Shown piece by piece: positions 24,001 to 32,307 of a DNA stretch of 64,000 bases (position 1 is the first letter of the stretch; each line of letters opens with the position of its first letter). A model generated the notes under the pieces. The model ran no database searches. It was given only the letters and a program-made list of their open reading frames with translations, and was not told the origin of the DNA. The translations under genes and the position numbers were made by a program. The DNA is from Terebella lapidaria (taxonomy: Eukaryota; Annelida; Polychaeta; Terebellida; Terebellidae), in contig OX424568.1 in the NCBI GenBank assembly GCA_949152475.1, positions 18,699,667 to 18,763,666 on the forward strand, given 5' to 3'.

Positions 24001-26655
24001 GCAAGACATGCCTAATATGCTATATCCATCTGATCATGCTGATTTTCTAAAATCCATCGAAATGTTGATGTATTTTGATGACAATGCTTACCGAGACAGG
24101 TTTCTTCGAGTAATGCAGGATTGAGATTGCCGGATGAGTCTGCAAGACAAGACAGAGATTTTATATTGTAATAATGAAACAACTTTGTGGTCATCTCACC
24201 TCAATAAGTAGACTTTTTTTCTGAGCAATATTTTGTGAGACAATCATCATACCCCCTGTATACACACTATGTTTTTTCTTTGGCCCTAAGTCGAATTTTG
24301 TAAAGTAGGTGTTTCTGTCAATTTTTCAAAACAGATTTTCAACTGAGCAAGCATGAATAAACTGCAGGACAATATTTCACATTTTTCAACATTTAAAATT
24401 TGATTAATGGTATATTTTAATCGCCGAAAAACATTCAAGATCTATTGAAGTCTTATCCGTCATTGAGACACATGTAGATTATATAATTGTATGCCAGATG
24501 TGAGCTGGTAAGGAAAGGTACTCATAGCCAGTGACAGAGTGAGTACTATATAAAATAGAGTCAGCTAGCACTCGAATGAAGACACTGTATGACAGTATGA
24601 TTCCTAATTCATTAACACTCAGGACTAGTGGCAAGGGAGCCGGGGCAGAGTATCAGGGCATTATAGTGTTATCATGGTTATGAGTGGGATGAACTTATAT
24701 TGTTGTCAACTAGTTGAGATCACATACACAATACAGTGGGCAATTATGAATCACCATGTTATTACATACAAGGTAACCAAATCATAATGTACCCAATAAG
24801 GCACATGTAATAGACCCCAAAACTATGTGTGTGTGGCTATTTTACAGTGAAAACTTCACACAGAACATATTTTAGCAGTTGTTCACTGTTCATTTCCTAA
24901 TGACGACACAAGAATATCTTCCATGGAGGATAAATTTGTCCTGGAAAACCAATTCTAAGCGAGTGAGCTTTTGATTAGTTGGAACGACGCCATAAGGTGG
25001 GTGCTACTATATGCCTATCACTCACTAAATCTCACTCAGTATATAAGTGAGTATATAAGTGTAGTGTATTACAATACTAGTCAAAAGTGGGAGAAAATAA
25101 ATTTGGCTTCGACTATGTTTCCCAGAGTTACTGGTAGTCATTGTAATGATTGCTGAACTCAGTGTGTCACAGCACTCAGTGACTCATTTATGTCAGTGCA
25201 TGTCACCAGCTCACTGTCGCTGTTGTGGTCATTCTTGGAAAGTTGAACAATCTACGAGAAGGTCCAGGGCAAACTTGGACATTCCAAAATGGTCCTGGAC
25301 TGTTTTGGAAGGGTACTTTACCATGATGATTTTGATTTATCTCTTGACAATATGTCAAATAAATATTGATGTTATTTATGTTTATTGAAGAAGTTGGTCT
25401 CTACAAAGCTAATTATCAGATTATATGCCAGAAAATTGATGAGCAGGGAACATGGGGAAGCAGGCTGTATTTGACTACTATGCGTGGACTGATCAGATGT
25501 GGACATCTATCCGATCAGTTCATGCATAGTACTTTAGTGCTATATTTGACTGAAATATATTCAAATGGAACAAACCTCCCTATTAGTGGTCCCACGATTA
25601 GAGAAAACTGTAATCGATTAATCGATGCCTTCTAACCGAACCGAAACCAATTAATCGTTACTGATGCCAAATTTTTTTAAAGCCAGATACTGACTGATTG
25701 ATGAAGTCTAAACTGACAGGTTGACCAGCTACTATTGATAAACACTGATGATAAGTTTGAGGCATCATGTTCTGTATTGTTCGGACTTGTGTTGAAATTT
25801 CAAGCCCGATTAATCGTTGTGAAAAACGAACCATGATCAAGCACGCTCGAGCTTTACAACCACAGATGCCAGTGTGAAAATAAACGATCCCTCAATGATT
25901 TAGCCTGACAGCCTGACTGTGACTGCTAGATCATAGATCTAGAACTATACTCTGATTTTTCTAACTCGTTTACACCGTTTTTTGCCTTTGTTTCAGTCAA
26001 ATTACTTCACGCGAACTATCAAATGAATATCACATGTCTATGATGCAAACGGCAATAGATTTTCACAAACCTGGCTTCCAAAACGCTACATATGTTTCTT
26101 TCAAAACACGAAATTTCGATTTAAACGAGGATTTTCACTGCTGTGGGGCGCTGCCATATTGCCTTACTCATTACGTAATTCAAGTGCACAAGTTTAAGTT
26201 AGGTACTATGGGGGCGTACGCTGCAGTATATATACCAATTACATGCTGGGACGGTCCCATTCCTACCCCGCGCTCCCTGTGTTAATCATCCGAATAGACT
26301 CTTCCGTCACGCGCTCAAAATATACATATGTTGACATGCAAACCAAAAGTTTTCAGGGAGAATTTATCATTACAATAAATTACTAGACTAACTTTATCAG
26401 TTTCATGGGTAGAAGTCTTAAAGTTGCCGTTTGGTCACAAGGTGAGCTGTGTCAAGTTATAACTGATAACACGATACGATACAGCATCGTAAAAATATCA
26501 ACAACAACAAAATAGCATAGTGACAAAGTAGATCTACAAACTTATCAGTCACACGTACGAGCGCCGATTTCAGAACTTACAATTCTACTTCGCTGGCATA
26601 ACAATACTCCACGATTCAGCACTGAAACGTGCTTGATTAAGCGTGTTAGATGCAT
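12049..26655 (-). CDS. GFM1: Mitochondrial elongation factor G1 (EF-G1mt), complete, 19 exons
   Basis: GTPase that drives tRNA-mRNA translocation on the mitochondrial ribosome. Complement-strand CDS: join(12049..12237, 14211..14371, 15068..15136, 15286..15361, 15523..15615, 15941..16010, 16338..16420, 16990..17184, 17541..17642, 17809..18025, 18152..18306, 18427..18503, 18642..18715, 18903..19019, 22981..23185, 23439..23571, 23830..23949, 24092..24139, 26581..26655). The sum is 2,259 nt, or 752 residues against 751 in human, with every phase closing. Exon 1 encodes a 25-residue basic, serine-containing presequence ([12 protein letters not shown]...), a plausible mitochondrial targeting peptide. 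G-domain motifs: AHIDSGKTT ~56-64, RGITI ~101-105, DTPGHVD ~123-129, NKLD ~177-180. Later landmarks: [12 protein letters not shown]-like region, [37 protein letters not shown]. The C-terminus is a Lys-rich tail like the human one. Seventeen introns look GT-AG; the one starting at 18426 appears GC-AG. The introns host several transposons. Confidence 0.96.
12431..14128 (+). mobile_element. Family-1 HINE-like element with 147-bp satellite core (copy a)
   Basis: The 5' end ACTAGACGTGAAGGCCTAG contains a short hairpin (AAGGCCTAGAGGCCTT). The 3' end is a hairpin GGGCATTTCG..CGAAATGCCC followed at once by CTAAT. Between them lies a 147-bp tandem array, then a unique block with CGTCCGGAAACC and a poly-A run. 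Hairpin plus CTRR-T is the classic Helitron 3' signature, and central tandem repeats with subterminal hairpins are typical of Helentron-derived HINE/DINE-1 and molluscan 'pearl' elements (established knowledge; assignment here is inference). It is non-coding and sits in the last GFM1 intron. Confidence 0.75.
12590..13740. repeat. 147-bp satellite array (copy a)
   Basis: The block CATNTTTGTCTAGG (variants) starts at 13077, 13224, 13371, 13518 and 13665: exactly 147 bp each time. More divergent units extend left to about 12590. Each unit has GCCGACTCGGCAAAAAAA, GGGTCAAGGTCAAAGTTCAT and CGTTTCCGAGATAT. Confidence 0.93.
16770..16957. mobile_element. MITE, 188 bp, AGCCTAAAATACCAA ends
   Basis: The ends are AGCCTAAAATACCAA at 16770 and its inverted copy ending at 16957, continuing imperfectly inward (AGAGGG/AAAGGG). 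Non-coding. It lies in a GFM1 intron, 32 bp from the donor-side edge of exon 16990-17184. Confidence 0.87.
18424..18430 (-). other. Non-canonical GC donor of a GFM1 intron
   Basis: The exon ending at 18427 reads ..GACGACATCAAG on the minus strand, followed by GCATGA. There is no GT within reach that keeps phase and homology (human ..SDLK then LAIRRAT; here ..DDIK then AAIRRAT). The intron closes with AAAG before exon 18152..18306. A GC-AG intron is the simplest reading. Confidence 0.75.
19277..20803 (+). mobile_element. Family-2 hairpin/CTAA element (copy ii)
   Basis: It begins TTAGCCCAAAGGCTAA (hairpin), then GATAGGTTACCGG. It ends in a hairpin of GGTTATCGGACC / GGTCCGGTAACC followed by CTAA. 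It holds two direct internal subrepeats (from ~19676 and ~20130, 454 bp apart), many TCAAGGTCA motifs and a (GGAC)n microsatellite near the right end. ORFs in it are not conserved proteins. It lies in the GFM1 intron between 19019 and 22981. Confidence 0.8.
20717..20756 (+). repeat. (GGAC)n microsatellite
   Basis: About seven GGAC units near the right end of copy ii. The same array lies at about 22879-22918 in copy iv, interrupted once. An inverted, more GTC-rich version is at 9300-9340. Confidence 0.9.
20810..20827. repeat. Perfect 18-bp palindrome
   Basis: GTATTTCTGCAGAAATAC is its own reverse complement; a half copy (TTCTGCAGAAATAC) follows at about 20841. It is located between two family-2 elements. 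Confidence 0.9.
20830..21311 (+). mobile_element. Family-2 relative, partial and divergent (copy iii)
   Basis: It shares order and wording with the right half of copies ii and iv: AAAATTTTTC-rich block, CCGGCGATTCAA, ACTTATACACGTCA, CAGTTTTTGAGAAAAT, a (GGAC)-type microsatellite and a terminal hairpin CGGCCCAAAGGGCCG followed by GTGAGCTAAA. The left half is missing. It appears older than its neighbours. Confidence 0.7.
21456..22968 (+). mobile_element. Family-2 hairpin/CTAA element (copy iv)
   Basis: Nearly identical to copy ii at a constant offset of 2,179 bp over the left half, with only scattered substitutions and short indels. It has the same end hairpins, two internal subrepeats (~21855 and ~22291) and a (GGAC)n array. 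Flanks outside the element do not match those of copy ii, suggesting separate insertions rather than a segmental duplication. Its right end lies only about 6 bp from the splice donor of GFM1 exon 22981-23185. Confidence 0.82.
25220..25470 (+). repeat. Dispersed repeat, copy 1 (second copy at 30430)
   Basis: GTTGTGGTCATTCTTGGAAA, CCAGGGCAA, CATTCCAAAATGG and GATGATTTTGATTTAT recur in the same order at 30430-30690. The second copy carries an extra ~40 bases. No coding capacity and no clear ends; the family is unknown. It sits in GFM1 intron 1. Confidence 0.8.
25477..25530. repeat. 54-bp hairpin
   Basis: ACTATGCGTGGACTGATC at the left pairs with GATCAGTTCATGCATAGT at the right (two mismatches). 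The loop also pairs (AGATGT / ACATCT), so almost the whole 54 bp folds. It is directly downstream of the dispersed repeat. Confidence 0.85.
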
Positions 26656-26728
26656 GATTCGAATATTTGACATTCGACTCAACAAAATACACAAATGTCA
26701 CATCGTTGCGTCTGCTACCGGCACATGG

Positions 26729-26756
26729 CCGGAAGTAGTATTCTGCGCATGTGTGC
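26729..26756. promoter_or_regulatory. GFM1 promoter motifs: GABP/ETS and NRF-1-like
   Basis: CCGGAAGT at 26729-26736 is an ETS/GABP (NRF-2) core. TGCGCATGTGTGC at 26744-26756 resembles the NRF-1 palindrome (TGCGCATGCGCA) with a changed right half. Both lie 74-101 bp upstream of the GFM1 start codon on the minus strand. This pair of motifs is typical of nuclear genes for mitochondrial proteins (established for vertebrates; inferred here). Confidence 0.6.
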
Positions 26757-27677
26757 ACGGTATTTTACGACTTCAAGACTATCATCATTTTGTGATATTT
26801 ATGTTAAATATTTTTCGCGTGAATAATATTTTAGATTCATCACGAATATGGCAATAGAAACTTATTTATTGCGTTTTGTTGATACGCGAAAGCCGCAACT
26901 TATACTAGGGTCAAGGTCACAAAATTGGCTGTAAAACTTAGATACAAATACGACCCGGACCAATTTCATAGCCAAGAAATATATATCTAATAAATTCAAC
27001 TTCATCTATCAGTGAAACACGCTTTTTGGCCATAGTTTGGTTTTGGATCATCGTGTGTCCTAATCATGTACAAGCTACAGAATAGTAGGAATGGAAGTGT
27101 TTAGAATATGTCCGGAGGAAATGTTTTGCTGTTTTTTTTATTTATGAATTAAATTAATATCTCGCCTATTATTTCCCAGTGCTCGAGTCTTCACTCCAGG
27201 TTTTTTCAGGCGCATATGCCTATATCCTATTCTAAGTGCGACTCTAATATGATTCTATCACATCAGCGTTATATCAGCGCATGCAAAAATCACTGCCCGG
27301 GCAAACAGAGTGACAATATTTGTGACCCCCGCGCTGTACCACACAAACATCCCTGACATGAGACACTGTGAACCACAGTTCACAGCATGGTAAACTGGCG
27401 AAGCCCGCACAATAGCGCGCAACGTATGTCCACCGTGGAATCACTCCCTGCCCATCACTGCGGGGGACCTCGCAAAACGGAACCAGCTGAAATTAGTGCG
27501 TTTTTAGTATATCCGGGCCCGGGGCCCGGACAATCATGCTGTAATTCTTCACTAAATTTCAGAATTTCATCCAAGAAAATTGGAGAATTTTGAGTCTTAA
27601 GAATTATTTGAACGTATTAAACATTGGTGACATGACAACATTAGGTTCGTGTAAAAAACAAAAACCGTAAAACTTCT
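26757..27677. other. Upstream region, no gene recognised
   Basis: Sequence between the GFM1 promoter and the next mobile element. It holds short GC-rich palindromes, notably GGGCCCGGGGCCC near 27510. No conserved ORF was seen. Confidence 0.5.
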
Positions 27678-27699
27678 AATAGACGCCCGGGCGTCTATT
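27678..27699. repeat. Perfect 22-bp palindrome
   Basis: Two 11-base halves, AATAGACGCCC and its reverse complement, adjoin exactly, immediately outside the 3' end of the family-1 element at 27703. Related wording (CGTCTTTTAGAACCCGGCG, GCGTTTATTAGAACCC) appears on the other side of that element at 29230-29275, so the element may have landed in an older repeat. Confidence 0.85.
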
Positions 27700-27702
27700 A
27701 AT

Positions 27703-29211
27703 TAAGGCATTTCGGATGCCTTTATGGTTTTAGCAGAATTTTTTTTTCTTTTCCGTCATTTTGGTTTCCGACCGATAACTTTAGTTTGCCTCGATGTATC
27801 TTCGCCAAATTTTCAGCATTGGTCAGACATATTATGTGGAAGAACCCTATTGTTTTTCAGCCAGATCCGAGGTCCGTGAGGGCTGTGAGAATGAAATCAA
27901 AGTTGTTTTTTGGACTTTGTTTCCACGCGATAACTCAAAAAGTATGTAGGCAATGGCTGCAGAACTTTGCACGGAGGTTCATATATCAATAGGGAAGAAC
28001 CTCTCACGACCTCTGACCTAGATGTTGGAAGAGTTTTCGCCCAGTCATCCCTGAGGTTTCCTGCATATCTTGGAAACGGTGTGTTGTAGAGCGAAACGGA
28101 CGTTATTTTCGGACTCGTCGCCCTAGACAAACATGTCTAAGGGGTATTAAAGGTGACCTTCGACCTTGACCCTGAAATTTTCTGCCGAGTCGGCATTTTT
28201 CGTTTTCGTCGATATATCGGAAATGGTGCGTCGTAGAGCGAAACGGACGTTATTTTCAGACTCGTCGCCCTAGACAAACATGTCTAAGGGGTATTAAGGA
28301 TGACCTTCGACCTGGACCTTGAATTTTTCTGCCGAGTCGGCATTTTTCGTTTTCGTCGAAACGGACGTTATTTTCGGGCTCGTGGCACTAGACAAACATG
28401 TCGAAGGGGTATTATGGATGAACTTTGACCTTGACCTAAAATTTTTTCGCCGACTCGGCATTTTTCGTTTTCGTCGATATCTCAGAAACGGTGCGTCGTA
28501 GAGCGAAACGGACGTTATTTTCAGACTCGTTGCCCTAGACAACCATGTCTAAGGGGTATTAAGGATGACCTTCGACCTCGACCTTGAATTTTTCTGCCGA
28601 GTCGCCATTTTTTTCGTTTTCGTCGATATCTCGGAGCGGTACGACGTAGAACGAAACGGATGTTATTTTCGGACTCGTGACACTAGACAAACATGTCTAA
28701 GGGGGTATTATAGATGAACTTTGACCTTCGCCGAGTCGGCGTTTTTTTGCCGACCTGAAAATTTTTCGCCGAGTCGGCATTTTTCGTTTTCGTCGATATC
28801 TCGGAAACGGTGCGTCGTAGAGTGAAACGGACATTAATTTTGGACTCGTGGCACTAGACAAACATGTCTAAGGGGTATTATGGATAAACTTTGACCTTGA
28901 CCTGAAAGTTTTTCGCCGAGTCTGCATTTTTCGTTTTCGTCGATATCTCGGAAACAGTGCGTCGTAGAGCGAAACGGACGTTATTATCGCACTTGTGGCA
29001 CTAGACAAACATGTCTAAAGGGTATTTATGGATAAACTTTGACCGTGACCTGAAATTTTTTCGCCGAGTCGCATTTTTTCGTTTTCGTCGATATCTTGGA
29101 AACAGTGTGTCGAAGAGCATTGTAGAGCCCATGGTAAACATGTTATAAATATTACAAATTAGTCTTAGCACCGAAATGCCTCCAAGGCATCTTTAGGCCT
29201 TGACGTCTAGT
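27703..29211 (-). mobile_element. Family-1 HINE-like element (copy b)
   Basis: On the minus strand it starts CTAGACGTCAAGGCCTAAAG (29211 leftwards) and ends with a hairpin AAGGCAT/ATGCCTT followed by AAT at 27703. It has the same plan as copy a: 147-bp satellite core (about 28085-29130) and a 3' unique block with the GATAACT-type TCCGG/CCGGAAACC words. The last intact spacings are 147 bp (28131 to 28278). Non-coding. Confidence 0.75.
28085..29130. repeat. 147-bp satellite array (copy b)
   Basis: About seven units in the orientation opposite to copy a, recognised by ACATGTCTAAGGGGTATT, CCGAGTCGGCATTTTTCG and GCGTCGTAGAGCGAAACGG. Some units carry small deletions or duplicated words (near 28345 and 28730). 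Confidence 0.9.
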
Positions 29212-30429
29212 TTAATTTACACTCAGACCCAGCGTCTTTTAGAACCCGGCGTTTATTAGAACCCGGCGTTTATTGATTTCAGTCATTGTCTGGACCTGGC
29301 GTTCATCGGAATTGCCAACGGGCGAGGCCTGTGTTATGATGACTAATTGGACGGCAGTCTAGATTTTGAAAGCTGGAAATTCCTAATTGGGACGCATTGA
29401 CGTTGTTGATTCAGGGCGTTTTGGGCGTGCTCTTCCAAAATGGACATACATGTAACCTCGAGACAGTGCATTTGATCTGTTTCGTTGTCTCCAGATTAGC
29501 CAGGCATTCCTATTGGATTTACGCGAATTACTATGGTAACGGGAAAAAATCTTTTCATCTCGGATCCGGGAAATGGGCGAAAATGCATTTTTCACGGCCA
29601 TCTTGTATTAAATGCAAATTGATTATGTTGTATATTAGATGGTTTCCAGGAGATATCATAAGACAGATTGTAGATGGAAATACATTACCTTGCATCTAAT
29701 TCCAAGTGGACCATCAGTTTGCCAGGACTACATAATATAGGTTGAATTCTGAAGTTAAACTTCTGTGTTTTGGTGGGTCATATGGGGAATTGGCACCTTG
29801 TAGTTCACTGTATGTAGAATCTGAATGTCTATTTGGCTTCCCCATGTAACAAAACATAAGAATAGACCCCTTATTTGTCTTCGTATGTTAAATATCAAAG
29901 AAGTTATGACCGTTTCCGTATTTTGACATGAGTGATGGCGGCCATTTTGGATTTTTGGCCATATTTCTAGGTTCGGGAAAAATCTGGCTTGGTATTGTAG
30001 CTAAAATCAATATATATATATATGTACTCAGCCTGATTTGTACCAATGTTGGTGCTTTTACCACCAAACCCACAATTATTCCACATATCTGCTGCACTAA
30101 ATTGCTAGTTCGCCCGCGCGGTGTCGAATTACATTTTTTGTGTCATGTCGCCAATACGCTCCCGTAGAAAAAAGTGGGATATAACACAAAAAAGACTAAA
30201 CAGGCACACCTGAGCACTAAGCATGGAATAATTTTACTTTTAACTTGAACCTTTTCAAATTGGAGTTGATCTTGAACATGTTGGACGTCAATCCTCAGTG
30301 GCCGAGGAAGAGTGTTTTTATGGGTTATTGATATTTCCGACTTTTATGTGATCACTTATCGCTCGGCTTTTGCTGGTGAGGGAAGTTCGAAGTTCGTCCT
30401 GGTTAAAATAACGATAAAAGTGTGACAGT
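29212..30429. other. Intergenic, no gene recognised
   Basis: It contains CCCGGCGTTTATTAG direct repeats (29240-29275), AATGGCGGCCATTTTGG-like palindromic words near 29937 and a short (TA)n at about 30010. No conserved ORF was found. Confidence 0.5.
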
Positions 30430-30690
30430 GTTGTGGTCATTCTTGGAAATTTGGACAATCTCGAGAAGGTCCAGGGCAATCTTGAGCATTCCAAAATGGC
30501 CCTGGACCATTTTGGAACGGTGCTTTACTTTCACTGTCCCCGGGGCGGGATCAAACAAGTGCTTTACTAAGATGATTTTGATTTATTTCTTGACAATATG
30601 GAAGAAAATATTAATGTAACTTATGTTTTATAACCAAGTTGGATTATACAAACCTAATTAAATGACAGAAAATTGACAAGCAGGGAAACA
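30430..30690 (+). repeat. Dispersed repeat, copy 2
   Basis: Same family and orientation as 25220-25470, with scattered substitutions and an insertion rich in C and G near 30530-30560. Confidence 0.8.
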
Positions 30691-32103
30691 CTGTGAATTT
30701 CACGGATAATTTTAAATAAAACAAACTTCCATATAATTGTATTTAATCATTGAATAAACATGTGGGAAAATTTTATGAATTTATATTCATCGATTTTAAT
30801 TGGAAGGAAAATTGTGTAAATATTTTTTGCTGTTTACATCCAATATTTAATAACATTTTATATTCCAAGATTGTCCTGGGCACACTGGGCATCCCCGAGA
30901 ATGTCCAAATGCCCAAGAATGAGCACGACAACAGTAACCAGCTGTTAACACAGATTCTTATTATTTATATAGATCTTGCTATTCGAGGCGAGCTCTCAGA
31001 TTAATGTTTTTATATATCTAGTCGTAGTTTTTTGCAACGCAAACGGATAGAATCTACTCGTACACGGTACAGGCCTACACAGGCTACAGATCCCCACACT
31101 CAGTCACACCAGTGGCAGTGGTGCCTGGTCGTGGTGGTAGGGGGGGGGGGGGTTCTTTATATAATGTAGCCCCACCCGACACACTCGTGCCCTCTCCTGA
31201 GACAAATGCCCGTGGTCGTGGATCACGATGGATTAAATCCATGTTGAATTCAACTTTTGAAAGCCATGATGGGGGGCAATGGGCAGTCATTGGTCAAAAA
31301 ATGAAATGGGGGCAGATAATCGTGATCAATCGGAGACAAACTCACATAGGTTGTTTTGGCACTGATTGGTGGAGCGGCAACACTTGTACCATCAAACGTG
31401 TGTTTATATTCATGTGTGGTTTTCACTGCCTTGTAATCACATTATTTCCATTTTTCATGTTTTTCAGGTGCATGAGGAAAACTAGCCAAATCTGAGAGAA
31501 CACCAGCGACTCGCTGGAGCTCTGTGACGATTCCTTGGTTCCTTGAAGCGTAAACAAATCATTCAACTGCATTCTCCGGCCAAATCACACTGCATCTCAT
31601 TGATCACGCAACCATCAAAAGTCATCACATTCATTGACTTTCCCCCTCATCCCTTCACATGGGCTATGATGACCAATGGTTTTTCAGAGAGATATATGTT
31701 CCCTTTCTCCTTTGCTGGGGAAGGTTGAGCATACATGTCTTCTTAATCACCTCTGAGCTCATAAGGATATTTTTCTCAGATCTCTACACACAAAATTTTA
31801 AAGCTCGTATAATTAAAATGTAATCTGTAGCATTATTTACTGATCCTTACTATATTTTTCTCTGTACCACACACAATTTTAAAGCTAGTACAAGTACTTA
31901 AAATGCTATTTGTGATCTTATCTACCAATCTTAATATATTTCACAAAGGAATGCATTAGGTCTACTCGTATCCAAATATTCTGGGATATACATGTACATG
32001 TATAATTATGTATTTGATATAACCAATATGTCACTGCTACATTTGCAGAATCAATGTATCGTGCATATCCAGAAAACTGTTTTTCCGATGACATTCTAGC
32101 CAA
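30691..32103. other. Region upstream of the ASB-like gene
   Basis: Contains a 13-G run (31140-31152) and (near 31080-31500) an open frame of 127 codons beginning in that G-rich stretch. It shows no family resemblance, so I do not call it a gene. Promoter elements for the downstream gene could lie here but none is clear. Confidence 0.45.
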
Positions 32104-32303
32104 TACTGTAAACCCAGAAAGTATTAGGGTCCATTTATTCAGCGTTTTGAAAAAAATCGCTAATATTTATGGATGCTAAATGATAAAAAACGGGTTGCTT
32201 TTCTTTTTCTGTCATCCACCTGCTATATTAAATGGCCGCTAATATGTCCACTTTGGTAAAAACGCTAAACTTAACGGATGCTAATATATCTGGGTTTACA
32301 GTA
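32104..32303. mobile_element. MITE (TACTGTAAACCCAGA ends) abutting a start codon
   Basis: The 15-bp inverted ends TACTGTAAACCCAGA lie at 32104 and 32303, with outer TA as the likely target duplication. It is 200 bp and non-coding. Its right edge is 4 bp before the ATG of the ASB-like gene, so it must supply most or all of the proximal 5' leader unless the true first exon is further upstream. Confidence 0.85.
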
Positions 32304-32307
32304 AACA

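Noticed and set aside
12049-24139. Bacterial contamination suggested by strong EF-G homology
   Set aside because: The coding sequence is split by many spliceosomal introns and has a mitochondrial presequence exon; it is the nuclear mitochondrial factor.
31112-31495. 127-codon plus-strand open frame
   Set aside because: It begins in a poly-G/GGT-rich stretch giving artificial Gly runs, and matches no family I know.
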